Under the pieces are notes generated by a model, which saw nothing but the letters and a program-made list of their open reading frames with translations, was not told where the DNA came from and did not search any database. Of a stretch of 64,000 nucleotides of DNA, positions 36,216 through 45,352 are shown one piece after another. Both the position numbers and the translations under genes were made by a program. This DNA is from Arthrobacter sp. H16F315 (GTDB taxonomy: Bacteria > Actinomycetota > Actinomycetes > Actinomycetales > Micrococcaceae), in the NCBI RefSeq assembly GCF_024124825.1, contig NZ_JAMXSS010000002.1, positions 2,232,001-2,296,000 of the forward strand, given 5' to 3'. Position 1 is the stretch's first letter. Every line of letters begins with the position of its first letter.

Positions 36216-37069
36216 CAGCTGCCCGTCTTCTGGCCGCGCCCGGTGAACTTGTCCATCGTGGCGTAGATCCCGAACACCTTCCCGCCCACGAAGTCCCAGG
36301 CCCGCACCGGCAGTATGCCGCGCAGCACCTTGCCCAATTGCGCAGCCGCCGGGGCGATTAGTTGCGGCCGGCCGGCGGCAGCGGCCCGCCAGGCGCGGTC
36401 AACGGCGTCGTCCGGGGTCATCAGCGGCGTCAGCAGCGGTCCGCGGGCGCCCTCGAACATCCCGGTGGAAATGTAGCTGGGGCAGAACGTCGTGACGGCG
36501 AGGTGGCCGAAGCCTTGCTGTTCGAGCTCCAGCCGGAGCGAATCGCTCCAGCCGATGACAGCCCACTTGGACGCGGCGTACACGCTCATCCGCGGATTGG
36601 AGACGGTGCCGGCGGCCGAGGCGATGTTGAGGATCCGGCGGGGCCGGCCGGCGTCGGCCATCATGGCCGGCAGGAACGCGTGGGTGACGTACATCGGTGC
36701 CAGCGCGTTGATATCCATGGTCAGCGCGATGTCCCGCTCCGGGTTGTGGTCCCAGAAGAGCGCGCCGCGAACGATTCCGGCGTTATTGACCAGCAGGGTC
36801 AGCGGACCTTCCTCCCGGCACGCCCCGGCGGCGTCGGCAATCGCTGCGCGGTCGGCGAGATCCACCTCCCGGACGACGGCGCGCGCTCCGAGGGCGGTCA
36901 CCTCGGCGGCGGTCTTGGCGAGGCCGTCGGCGTCGACGTCCCAGAGAATTACGACGGCGGCGCCCTCGCGGGCCGCCCGCAGGGCGTACAGGCGGCCCAT
37001 GCCCATGGCGGCCCCGGTCACGAGAACCGCGCCGCCGGAGACGGTAAAGGGAATGCTTGATGCTGACAT
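36215..37069 (-). CDS. Short-chain dehydrogenase/reductase
   Basis: This 284-residue classical SDR has the cofactor motif VLVTGAAMGMGRLYALRAA, VNNAGI, the catalytic Ser in ILNIASAAGTVS and the catalytic Tyr and Lys in YAASKWAV. The C-terminal ~60 residues (RGILPVRAWDFVGGKVFGIY... MDKFTGRG) are like those of SDRs that act on lipidic substrates, which is only suggestive. It is the first gene of the minus-strand trio; its start lies 48 bases from the divergent coaD start, so the two share a short promoter region. Confidence 0.87.
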   Translation of the reverse strand: MSASSIPFTVSGGAVLVTGAAMGMGRLYALRAAREGAAVVILWDVDADGLAKTAAEVTALGARAVVREVDLADRAAIADAAGACREEGPLTLLVNNAGIVRGALFWDHNPERDIALTMDINALAPMYVTHAFLPAMMADAGRPRRILNIASAAGTVSNPRMSVYAASKWAVIGWSDSLRLELEQQGFGHLAVTTFCPSYISTGMFEGARGPLLTPLMTPDDAVDRAWRAAAAGRPQLIAPAAAQLGKVLRGILPVRAWDFVGGKVFGIYATMDKFTGRGQKTGS

Positions 37070-37117
37070 TCAGCCATGCTATCCCGGCCGGTGCCGGCAA
37101 TACGGTAGGTTCGGAGC

Positions 37118-37618
37118 ATGAGACGCGCCGTATGCCCTGGCTCCTTTGATCCGATCCACAACGGCCACCTGGAAGTCATCGCCAGGGCCGCCGGTCTCTT
37201 TGACGAGGTCATTGTGGGCGTCTCCACAAACTACGCCAAGAAATACCGCTTCACCCTCGAGGAACGCCTTGATATGGCTAGGGAAACCCTGGCTTCCCTG
37301 CGCGGCATAGTGGTGGAACCGGTGGGGGAGGGACTGCTCGCGGAGTACTGCCGCCAGCGGGGGGTGTCCGCCATAGTCAAGGGCCTGCGTTCCTCCTCCG
37401 ACTTCGACTACGAACTGCCGATGGCGACGATGAACCGCCAACTCACCGGCGTCGAGACGGTCTTCCTTCCCGCCGAAAGCCACTACCTGCACTTGTCTTC
37501 GACGCTGATCAAGGAAGTGTTTTCCCTGGGCGGCAATGTGTCCGAGTTTGTGCCCCGCTCCGTGCTGAAACGGCTGCGCGGCGGCGATCCGGTCCAGGAC
37601 CAGCCGCGCAGAGGGTAA
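37118..37618 (+). CDS. coaD: Phosphopantetheine adenylyltransferase
   Basis: CoaD makes dephospho-CoA from 4'-phosphopantetheine and ATP. The 166-residue protein has the nucleotidyltransferase motif CPGSFDPIHNGHLEVI at the N-terminus, KKYRFTLEERLDMAR, the substrate motif VKGLRSSSDFDYELPMA and the C-terminal HLSSTLIKEVFSLGGNVSEFVP. The length is normal. It is divergent from the SDR gene and followed by a 149-base spacer with a good promoter for the DUF177-rpmF genes. Confidence 0.96.
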   Translation: MRRAVCPGSFDPIHNGHLEVIARAAGLFDEVIVGVSTNYAKKYRFTLEERLDMARETLASLRGIVVEPVGEGLLAEYCRQRGVSAIVKGLRSSSDFDYELPMATMNRQLTGVETVFLPAESHYLHLSSTLIKEVFSLGGNVSEFVPRSVLKRLRGGDPVQDQPRRG

Positions 37619-37704
37619 GCTTGATCGGTACTCGGCGGCCTGCTGCCGGTTGCGCGGCCGAAACCTAAGCGGCCTGCGGTGTGAACCGCGGGTGTGCCCC
37701 CGGT

Positions 37705-37734
37705 TTGAGTCCGCCCGGAAGATCAGGCTAAGAT
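37705..37734 (+). promoter_or_regulatory. Candidate promoter for DUF177-rpmF-rnc-mutM
   Basis: TTGAGT (37705-37710) and TAAGAT (37729-37734) are 18 bases apart and resemble sigma-70-type -35 and -10 boxes. They lie about 34 bases ahead of the proposed start of the DUF177 gene, after the coaD stop. No experimental support. Confidence 0.45.
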
Positions 37735-37767
37735 AGTACGTCGGTCATATGTTCAACAGGAGTTCTC

Positions 37768-38316
37768 ATTAAACGAGATGCTAGTTCGCCCTTGGCGTTC
37801 GACGTCAAGGACCTCGGACGCAGTCCGGGAAGCATGCGGACGCTGAAGGAACATGTACCCGCACCAGAAGATCTTGGTGTGGCGCTCATTGGTGTGCAGC
37901 AAGGCTCGGATGTCGAGCTGGATCTGCGGCTGGAGGCCGTACACGAAGGAATTTTGGTATCTGGAACCGCGCACGTAGAAGTTACTGGCGAATGCGGCCG
38001 ATGCCTGGATCCCCTTGCGTATGACCAAGAGGTCGATGTGCAAGAACTTTTCTTCTACGAGGACGCAGAGTTCTCGGATGAAGAAGACGAAGAAGAGCAA
38101 CGTCGAGTCGAGCACGATCTGATCGATCTTGAACCGGTGTTGCGGGACGCAGTTGTTACCATACTGCCGTTCCAGCCGGTGTGCCGGGAAGACTGCCAGG
38201 GCCTTTGCTCCGAATGCGGAGTTCGCCTGGAAGACGAGCCGGGGCATCACCACGAGGTGGTAGATCCTCGCTGGGCTGCCCTAGCTGACTTGGCTAAGCC
38301 TGACCGGCAAAACTGA
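37768..38316 (+). CDS. DUF177 (YceD) family protein, probable ATT start
   Basis: YceD-family proteins precede rpmF in most bacteria; in plants the homologue is needed for 23S rRNA processing, and in bacteria a role in rRNA or ribosome biology is suspected. The product has FDVKDLGRSPGSM, the Cys motif GECGRCLDPL, an acidic FYEDAEFSDEEDEEE stretch and the second Cys pair EDCQGLCSECG, all typical. The first usual start codon is TTG at 37792, which has no ribosome site. An ATT at 37768 is in frame, has AGGAG (37759-37763 region) five bases before it and adds IKRDASSP. I prefer the ATT, at 182 residues. rpmF follows after 36 bases. Confidence 0.8.
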   Translation: MKRDASSPLAFDVKDLGRSPGSMRTLKEHVPAPEDLGVALIGVQQGSDVELDLRLEAVHEGILVSGTAHVEVTGECGRCLDPLAYDQEVDVQELFFYEDAEFSDEEDEEEQRRVEHDLIDLEPVLRDAVVTILPFQPVCREDCQGLCSECGVRLEDEPGHHHEVVDPRWAALADLAKPDRQN

Positions 38317-38352
38317 TTTGTAAGTGTTGGACTAGAGAGAAATGAGTTAGCC

Positions 38353-38556
38353 GTGGCTGTCCCGAAGCGGAAAATGTCTCGCTCGAATACCCGCGCCCGC
38401 CGCTCCCAGTGGAAGGCAACCGCCCCCCACCTGGTGAAGACTGTCGAGAACGGCCAGGTTACATACAGCCTGCCGCACCAGGCAAAGGTCGTTACCGACT
38501 CGGCTGGCACCGCGCTGTTCCTTGAATACAAGGGCCGCAAGGTCGCAGACGTCTAA
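38353..38556 (+). CDS. rpmF: 50S ribosomal protein L32
   Basis: L32 is a small protein of the large ribosomal subunit. The 67-residue product starts [22 protein letters not shown], the conserved L32 N-terminus. It lacks the four-Cys zinc ribbon found in many bacteria, so it is the zinc-free form, as is usual in this group. The GTG start at 38353 fits the conserved beginning. It lies between DUF177 and rnc in the common yceD-rpmF-rnc order. Confidence 0.97.
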   Translation: MAVPKRKMSRSNTRARRSQWKATAPHLVKTVENGQVTYSLPHQAKVVTDSAGTALFLEYKGRKVADV

Positions 38557-38577
38557 TCCGCCAACTGGCTGACTAAG

Positions 38578-39336
38578 ATGTCTTCAACTGAAGAGCTTCT
38601 GAAGCGTCTCGGTGTCTCTATTGACGCCGGGACGCTTCGTCTTGCGCTCACACACCGGTCCTACGCCTACGAAAACGGCGGTATCCCCACCAACGAACGT
38701 CTGGAGTTCCTGGGCGACTCCATTTTGGGGTTCTCGGTCACCGACGCGCTGTACCGTGACAACCCCACCCTGCCCGAAGGGGACCTGGCCAAGCGCCGGT
38801 CCGCCGTCGTGAGCACCCGTGCCCTCGCGGGCATCGGCCGCAGCATCGGGCTCGGGGAGTTCATCTACCTGGGGCAGGGCGAAAAGCTCACCGAGGGTAA
38901 AAACAAAGCGTCCATCCTTGCGGACACCATGGAAGCGCTGATCGGCGCCACCTATATCTCCAATGACATTGAAACCGCACGCCAGCTGGTCATGCGGCTG
39001 ATCGGGCCGTTGCTGAAGGACGCCGCTGCGCTCGGCGCGGGGACCGACTGGAAAACGAACATCCAGGAGCTGGCGGCCGCCCGCCAGCTCGGGACGATCA
39101 ACTATGCCGTGGAGGGTTCCGGGCCGGACCACGCCCGCACGTTCGAGGCCATCCTGCGGATCGGCGGCAACGACTACGGCAACGGCTCCGGAAACTCCAA
39201 AAAAGAGGCCGAGCAGGAAGCTGCAGCGGACGCCTGGCGCAGGCTCTCCGCACCGCCGGCGGGTGAACCGGCAGCGGCGCCCGTCGAACCCGCGACGCCC
39301 GAGGCGCAGCAACTGCAGTCCCAGCCCGGCGCCTAG
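38578..39336 (+). CDS. rnc: Ribonuclease III
   Basis: RNase III cuts double-stranded RNA, including the rRNA precursor. The 252-residue protein has LALTHRSYAYEN, the signature NERLEFLGDSILGF with catalytic acidic residues, and the second acidic site in DTMEALIGATYI. A double-stranded RNA-binding domain covers residues ~160-228 (DWKTNIQELAA, GSGNSKKEAEQEAAADAW). A Pro/Ala-rich tail of ~25 residues follows. The ATG is 21 bases after rpmF, without a strong ribosome site, and mutM follows after nine bases. Confidence 0.96.
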   Translation: MSSTEELLKRLGVSIDAGTLRLALTHRSYAYENGGIPTNERLEFLGDSILGFSVTDALYRDNPTLPEGDLAKRRSAVVSTRALAGIGRSIGLGEFIYLGQGEKLTEGKNKASILADTMEALIGATYISNDIETARQLVMRLIGPLLKDAAALGAGTDWKTNIQELAAARQLGTINYAVEGSGPDHARTFEAILRIGGNDYGNGSGNSKKEAEQEAAADAWRRLSAPPAGEPAAAPVEPATPEAQQLQSQPGA

Positions 39337-39345
39337 GCACGCACC

Positions 39346-40317
39346 GTGCCTGAACTGCCCGAGGTTGAAGTGGTCCGCCGCGGACTGGTGGCCTGGGTCC
39401 GGGGCCGGACCATCACCGCCGTCGAAGTGGTGGACCCGCGCTCCATCCGCCGGCACACGCTCGGTCCGGAGGACTTCGCCGGAAACCTTGAAGGCGCCCG
39501 CGTCCTGGACGTCGTCCGGCGGGGCAAGTTCCTCTGGCTGCCGCTGGCGGACACGCCCGGGGCCCCGCCCGACGGCGGCCGGTCCGAGAGCGGCAGGCCC
39601 ACTGTAGCGCTGATGGCGCATCTGGGGATGTCCGGGCAACTGTTGATGCAGGAATCCTCCAGTGCCGACGAGAAGCACCTGAAAGTGCGGCTGCGGCTCA
39701 GCCCGGCCGACGGTATGCCCGAGCAGCTCCGCTTTGTGGACCAGCGGATCTTCGGCGGCCTGTTCCTCACCTCGCTGATCCCCACGGCCGACGGCGGTCC
39801 CGGCGGCCTGGCCGAAACGCCGCTGCCGCTGATTGCTGCGGAAGCCTCCCACATCGCGCGGGACCCGCTGGACCCGGAGTTCTCCTTCGAGGAGTTCTAC
39901 CGGCGTCTGCGGGCCCGGAAGACAGGCCTCAAACGTGCACTGCTGGATCAGGGGCTGGTCTCCGGGATCGGCAATATCTACGCGGACGAGTCTCTTTGGC
40001 GGGCGAAGCTGCACTATGCCCGCCCCACCGACACCCTGCGCCGGGCTGACGCCTTGCGGGTCCTGGCTGCCGCGCGCGAGGTCATGACGGATGCCCTGGC
40101 CGCCGGCGGGACAAGTTTTGATTCGCTCTACGTCAACGTCAACGGGGCCTCGGGCTACTTCGACCGCGCGCTCAACGCCTACGGCCGCGAAGGCCAGGAG
40201 TGCAAGCGCTGCGCCGCTGTCGGCCTGGTGAGCCTGATGAAGCGCGAACAGTTTATGAACCGTTCCTCCTACACCTGCCCCGTCTGCCAACCGCGGCCAC
40301 GGAACGGCCGCTGGTAA
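39346..40317 (+). CDS. mutM: Formamidopyrimidine-DNA glycosylase
   Basis: MutM removes oxidised purines such as 8-oxoguanine and cuts the backbone. The 323-residue protein starts [14 protein letters not shown], in which the Pro after the Met and the Glu are catalytic. It has the conserved [11 protein letters not shown] with the Lys-containing segment nearby, [16 protein letters not shown], and a C-terminal zinc finger CKRC... CPVC. It is longer than the ~275-residue average owing to an insert near residue 75 and another near 150 (TADGGPGG). The start is GTG. Its stop codon lies inside the first copy of a 16-bp tandem repeat. Confidence 0.96.
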   Translation: MPELPEVEVVRRGLVAWVRGRTITAVEVVDPRSIRRHTLGPEDFAGNLEGARVLDVVRRGKFLWLPLADTPGAPPDGGRSESGRPTVALMAHLGMSGQLLMQESSSADEKHLKVRLRLSPADGMPEQLRFVDQRIFGGLFLTSLIPTADGGPGGLAETPLPLIAAEASHIARDPLDPEFSFEEFYRRLRARKTGLKRALLDQGLVSGIGNIYADESLWRAKLHYARPTDTLRRADALRVLAAAREVMTDALAAGGTSFDSLYVNVNGASGYFDRALNAYGREGQECKRCAAVGLVSLMKREQFMNRSSYTCPVCQPRPRNGRW

Positions 40318-40374
40318 CTGAGCCCGCTGGTAACTGAGCCCGCTGGTAGCTGAGCCCGCTGGTAACTGAGCCCG
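40311..40374 (+). repeat. Four tandem copies of a 16-bp unit over the mutM stop
   Basis: The unit CTGGTAACTGAGCCCG occurs four times head to tail (40311, 40327, 40343, 40359). The third copy has one change (GTAG for GTAA). The first copy supplies the last codons and stop of mutM. Such slipped-strand repeats could change copy number without affecting the protein. The remaining ~30 bases to the oleD stop show nothing. Confidence 0.9.
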
Positions 40375-40405
40375 CGGACGGACCGGCACCCGGACACCGC
40401 GCGGT

Positions 40406-41378
40406 CTAGTGCCGGCCGTAGTGCCGGGCCAGCCGCGCCAGGCCCTCGTCCAGCGTGACGGCCGGGGTCCAGTCGAGGAGTTTGCGGGTCTCGCGCTGGT
40501 CAAACCAGTGGGCAGTGGAGAGCTGCTCGGCAAGGAACCTGGTCATGGGAGGTTCCGCAGTCCGGCCGGCCCGGGTCCAGAGCTTTTCCACCAGCGATCC
40601 GGCCGCCCGCGCGAGGCCGCCCGGGACCTTCCACGACGGCGCCGGGACGCCGCCCGCGGCGCAAATGCCCGCCAGCAGCTCACCGACCGGCCGGGGTTCC
40701 CCGTTGCTGATGACCAGCGCCCGGCCGTGAATGTGCTCCATCCGATGCAGCGCAGCAACGATCGCCGAGGCGGCATTGTCCACATACGTGGTGTCAATCA
40801 GGGCCGCCCCGGAGTCGAGCAGCGGCAAGCCGGCCGCGGCCGGCGCGGTCCAGGACCCGTTCCACCAGCTGTGTATCCCCGGGACCCCAAACGATGTGCG
40901 GGCGCACCGCCGCGACCCTGAATTCCGCTGAGTCCGCGGCCAGTGCCAGCAGTTCGGCCGCGGCCTTGGTGCGGGAGTAGTCGCCTTGCGCGCGGGCCGG
41001 GTCGGCCGGATCGGCGCCCAGCCCGGCGATTGCAGCGCCGGAATTTGCCACGGAGGGGGAGGAGACGAACACCACTGACCGGACCCCGGCCTCGCGGGCC
41101 GCACCGAGCAAGCTGCCGGTGGCCGCGACATTCACCGCATGGAACTCCGCGGCCCGTCCGGTGAAGGAGACCTTCGCGGCCAAGTGGATGACGCCCTCGG
41201 CGCCGGCGACGGCGCAGCGGACGGCGCTCGGGTCCGTGATGGACCCGGTCAGGTCGGCCGCGCCGGCGATGCCCGAGGGGCGGCGCTGGAAGGTGGTGAC
41301 GTCGTGGCCCTGGCGCACCAGCTGCCGGGCCACTTCCCCGCCGAGCAGGCCGCTCGCGCCGGTCACGAGCACCCTCAA
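40406..41378 (-). CDS. oleD: OleD 2-alkyl-3-oxoalkanoate reductase, frameshifted
   Basis: OleD is an NADPH-dependent extended SDR that reduces the beta-keto acid made by OleA. The first frame has RVLVTGASGLLGGEVARQL, AEGVIHLAAKVS, and the catalytic YSRTKAAAE. The second frame has LLDSGAALIDTTYVDNAASAI and the C-terminal LLDWTPAVTLDEGLARL. The frame changes near 40827 (AA on the plus strand), where removing one base gives RLPLLDSG; the repaired protein is 323 residues. The TTG at 41378 overlaps the oleBC stop as TTGA and matches the family N-terminus; the open frame to 41420 is too long. The neighbours oleBC and oleA support the specific name. Confidence 0.82.
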
Positions 41379-44102
41379 GGTGTGCCTGCCCGGCCGCCGG
41401 CCAGGACTCCGGACGCCCACCGGGCCAGGCGGGTGCGGTCGATCTTGGCATTGTGGCGGATGTCCGTCGGCTGGGCCCGGACCACCAGCACGGCAGCGAC
41501 GTTCACGCCGTCTGCCCGGGCGGCCGCCCGGACCCGCGCTGCCAGTTCCGGTGCCGCGGGGCCGGACCGGCGCGCGGGCGGGACGGTCTCGACGACGGCC
41601 ACAACAGCCTGCGTTCCCGCCGGGCCCACTCCGACGAGGGCGGCAGGCCCGACGCCGTCCAGCCGTTCAAGGGACTGCTCGGTGCCCACGGGGGTGAGAA
41701 CGGCATCCGGGCCCGTCACAACGTGTGCGAGGCGTCCTTCCACCCAGAGCCGGCCCGCGGCGTCGAAGTGCCCCACATCGCCGGTGCGGTGCCACCCGGC
41801 GGTGCGGGCACTCTCGCGCTGGGTCAGCCAGAGCCTGTCGTAGCTCTCTTTTACGTGCGGGGCGCTGACCAGGATCTCGCCGGTGACTCCCGGTTCCGTG
41901 ACCGGGTTGTCTCCGGGGGCGGTGCCGTCGGCGGCGAGCGGGATCAGGGCCACCCGGGCGCCGTAAACCGGCTGTCCCACACACACGCCGTTGCCGGCGC
42001 CGGCCATGGTCCCGGCAGCCGCGTCCGCCCCGGCGTCGCGGATCTGTTCGAAGCTGATGTCCGTGACGGGCAGCGCTTCGGTCATTCCGTAAGGGGTATG
42101 CAGCGAGGCGTGCGGCAGCAGCCGCTGCGCGCCGGCGAGGAGGGCTTCGGGAACGGGGGCGCCGGCGGAGAGCAGCAGCTCCACACGCTCCAGCGCCCGG
42201 AGCCCCGCGGTGCCCAGGCCGTCCCGGGTGGCGAGGACGTTGCGCAGCGCCGCCGGGGGAAGCGAAGACCACTGTCGCGTCGATGGCCGCCGCGGCGTGT
42301 GCCAGTGCCTGGGCGGTCAGGGTGCCCGGAGCCGTGACGTCCATGGCGGGCGTTACGGAGACGGCTCCCAAGGCTGGTCCCAACAGTGCGAACGGCGCAA
42401 AACCCGCCACCAACCGCGCGCCCGGGCGGATCTCCAGCGTCCGGGCCACGGTGTCCCGCATCGCGGCCAGCCGCCGGTGCGTGTAAAGCACGCCCTTGGC
42501 GGGGCCGGTGGATCCCGAGGTGAAGAGCACCGCCGCGGGCGCGTCCGCATCCGGTGCCTGCGGTGCTGGCATCCCGGACAGTGCGTTGCCCCGGCGGGTG
42601 AGCGCGGGGAGGGAGGTTTCCACGGCGAGGAGCCGGCGGCGGGCCGCCGGCAGGTCCCGCACGCTGATCCGCCGTCCCGGCCAGCCGAGCACGGCGGCGG
42701 CGGCAAGGGCCTTGTTGATGCCGATCAGGAAATCCGGGGTAGCGCCCCTGACGGCGCGGCTCAGGCCGCGGGTGCCGAGGCCCGCGTCGGCCACCACCAC
42801 CACGGCGCCCAGCCGTAGGCAGGCGTACAGGACCACCGTCAGGTCCACGCCCGGCGGAACCATCAGGCTGACCCGGCTGCCGGCCCGGACGCCGGTGTCT
42901 GCCAGTCCTGCGGCGGTGGCTGCAACACGCTGTTCCAGGTCCCGCCAGTTCAATGCCCGTGCCACAGTGCCGTCCGCGGCCATCTCCGCGACGGCGGTGC
43001 CAGCGCCGTCGGGTCCCGCCGCGAGCTCCGTGAGCGGCGCCCACAGGGCGGGGGCCGGGATGCCGTGGGCCGGCGTCGGGGCAGCCTGCGCCGTGCCAGC
43101 CCCGATCGGGGCAGCCTGCGCCGCGCCAGCCCCGATCGGGGCAGTCGCCTCAGCGTCTGCCGGAGCGCTGTTGGCGCAGTGCCCGGCGAGCCACTCGAAG
43201 ATGGGCGTGGCGATGTCCCGGTCCTCGGCGACCAGGTGGCCGGCGCCCTCGAAGCGGTGGACTTTTGCGTGCGGCAGCCGGCCCAGCAGGTCTTTGAGGT
43301 ACCGGTCGGAGAAGATCGGGTCCCGGGGTCCCCAGAGCATCAGTGCCGGCACGCTCAGCCCGCGCAGGCCCTCGGCAACCCGGTTGAGTGCGGGAAAGCT
43401 GGGATGGGACGCATCGACGGGAATGTCCGCGACGAAGTTTCCCACGCCGTCGCGGCGGCCGGCGCCGCGATAGGGGGCCAGGTAGGTGCTGCGGACGTCC
43501 GCGGCCAGCGGCGGGTGCGCCAGGGAGTGCGTCACCCGCAGGAAGGCGTCCGACGTTGTGGTTCCCCAGCGGTGCACGGCCGGGTGCAGGGCAAGCCGCA
43601 GCGCCGGCGGGATGGGCGAGTCTGCGGGCTGGTGCACGGCGGTGTTCGTCAGGACAACGCCGGCGAGCTGCTGCGGATGGGCCAGGGCCCAGCCGAGGCT
43701 GATCACACCACCCCAGTCGTGGCCGACGGTGACCACCGGACCGTCCAGGCCGAGCGCGGCCGTGAGGTCGCCGAGATCACTGATCCGGTCCGCCAGCCGC
43801 CGGAACGTGCCGGTGCGCTCGGAGAAGCCCATGTCCAGCTGGTCCACCGCGACCACCCGCCAGGGGTGCGCGGGGTCAGATCCGGCGGCCAGCAGGGTCC
43901 GCCAGACGTAGGACCAGGTGGGGTTGCCGTGCACACACAGCACGGTCCCGGCCGGTGTCAGCCCCCGGCGGGAGAGCTGCGCGCCGTTGTCGAGCAGGTG
44001 CCAGCGGCGCACCGTTCCGGGCGCGCCGGCAGCTGAGCCGGACGCCACCTCGATTTCGCGCGACCATTCCGGGTCGACGCCGGGCCAGCCGCCGGCTACC
44101 AA
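41375..44102 (-). CDS. oleBC: Fused OleB beta-lactone decarboxylase / OleC beta-lactone synthetase, frameshifted
   Basis: The repaired protein is ~908 residues. The OleB half (~residues 15-310) is an alpha/beta hydrolase of the haloalkane-dehalogenase type with CVHGNPTWSYVWR, the nucleophile Asp in VGHDWGGVISLGW, LWGPRDPIF and the His in GAGHLVAED. A linker with a 10-residue repeat follows, then the AMP-forming OleC half with FTSGSTGPAKGVLYTH, YGMTEALP, WHRTGDVGHFD and the Lys in RHNAKIDR. The break is in GGGGG 42255-42259, where removing one G gives FASPAALRNVL. The TTG at 44102 overlaps the oleA stop and has GGTGGA upstream; an ATG-type start at 44150 would lie inside oleA. OleC makes the beta-lactone and OleB decarboxylates it to the olefin. 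Confidence 0.85.
43081..43140. repeat. 30-bp tandem repeat in the OleB-OleC linker
   Basis: Two 30-bp copies (43081-43110 and 43111-43140) differ at one base and each contain the palindrome CCCGATCGGG. They encode a ten-residue Pro/Ile/Gly/Ala repeat in the flexible linker, in frame, so copy-number change would only alter linker length. Confidence 0.85.
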
Positions 44103-45118
44103 ACGATTTCCACCATCGCGGTGTTGAGGCCCGAACCGACGCCCATGCACAGCACACGGTCACCGGATCCAAGGTTCTGCGCCTCGGCGGCCAGGGTCAT
44201 CGGGAGGGAAGCCGGTCCCACGTTGCCCCAGTGCGGGAACGTGATGGGCACCTTATCCGGATCCAGGTCGATGGCGTCGATGATGGCCTGGGTGTAGGCG
44301 GTGCTCACCTGGTGCGTGACATAACGGTCCATCGAGCCCCAGTCCCATTCCGGCTGCGCCTCATGCCAGGCGTCGACCACCAGCTGCAGGCCGCCGTCGA
44401 GCAGGCCCTTTGTATCCGTTGTCATACCGTCGATGCCGCCCACACACAGCTCGTGGTGCTCTGTTCCGGCGCGCATCACGCCGCCAAGGATCCGGTGCGC
44501 CCCGGGGTGCTCGTCCGCCGGGCCCAGGACGGCCGCAGCGGCGCCGGAACCGAGGGTCAGGGTGGCAAACTCGCGGTTGAAGTCCGCGCGGGTGGTCTCC
44601 GGCCGCTGCAGCCGGGCCAGGGTGGCCTCCTGCGTAGCCTGGGCGTCCTCTCCGTTGACGATCACCGCGTACTTGATCTGGCCGGAGTCGATCATGTTGG
44701 CCGCCAGTGTCATGCCGTTGACAAAGCCGAGGCAGGCGTTGGCAAGGTCGAAGTTCATCGCGGACGACGGCAGGCCGAGCCCGTGGTGGATTTTCACCGC
44801 GACCGACGGTTCGAGGTTCCGCCGCGTCACGGAGGTATTGATCAGCAGGCCCACCTCGGTTGCTTCGATGCCGGACTCGGCCAAGGCCTTTGCGCCCGCC
44901 TCGATGGCGGCGTCGTCGAACGATGTCCCGGGGGCCCACCACCGCCGGTGGGTGACGCCGGCAACGCGTTCCAGCAGCTTTGGCGGGAATTTCAACCGGC
45001 GCAGTGTGGCGGACAGTTTGTGGTCGAAATCCGTGGAACTGATGATCCTCGGAGCTTCGACGCTGGTCACCGAAAGCAGGGCGGTGTTGCGGTGCCGGAA
45101 TGTTGCATTCCCTATCAA
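44096..45118 (-). CDS. oleA: OleA, acyl-CoA head-to-head condensing enzyme
   Basis: OleA is a thiolase-fold enzyme that joins two fatty acyl thioesters to a 2-alkyl-3-oxoacid, the first step to long-chain olefins. The 340-residue protein has the catalytic Cys in FDLANACLGFVNGM, the His in YVTHQVSTAY and Asn in HWGNVGPASLP. It also has NLEPSVA, which corresponds to the Glu that distinguishes OleA from FabH. The start is a TTG with AGAGG ahead of it. It leads the oleA-oleBC-oleD operon; 230 bases separate it from the divergent smc and must carry both promoters, though I see no clear box. Confidence 0.9.
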   Translation of the reverse strand: MIGNATFRHRNTALLSVTSVEAPRIISSTDFDHKLSATLRRLKFPPKLLERVAGVTHRRWWAPGTSFDDAAIEAGAKALAESGIEATEVGLLINTSVTRRNLEPSVAVKIHHGLGLPSSAMNFDLANACLGFVNGMTLAANMIDSGQIKYAVIVNGEDAQATQEATLARLQRPETTRADFNREFATLTLGSGAAAAVLGPADEHPGAHRILGGVMRAGTEHHELCVGGIDGMTTDTKGLLDGGLQLVVDAWHEAQPEWDWGSMDRYVTHQVSTAYTQAIIDAIDLDPDKVPITFPHWGNVGPASLPMTLAAEAQNLGSGDRVLCMGVGSGLNTAMVEIVW

Positions 45119-45352
45119 TTCAAGCCTCTGTTCGTGTGTGTCCTGCGCTCAGGCGGGTGAGTGCACCTTCAAGCGCAAGCCCAAGAGCTTAACTACGTCC
45201 GGTGTCAATCCATTCCTGCATCTGCAGATTGAGAGGCATCTGCGCCGTGGTTGCGGGCCGCTGCACGGAAATGTCACGGCCCCGCAGTAGATTGTAGGTA
45301 TCCGCGGCTGTCCCCACCATCCGCGTCCGCCGAGCAGGAGACCCGAAACACC

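Noticed and set aside
40311..40374. CRISPR-like array after mutM
   Set aside because: The 16-bp units are head to tail without spacers and no cas genes are present.
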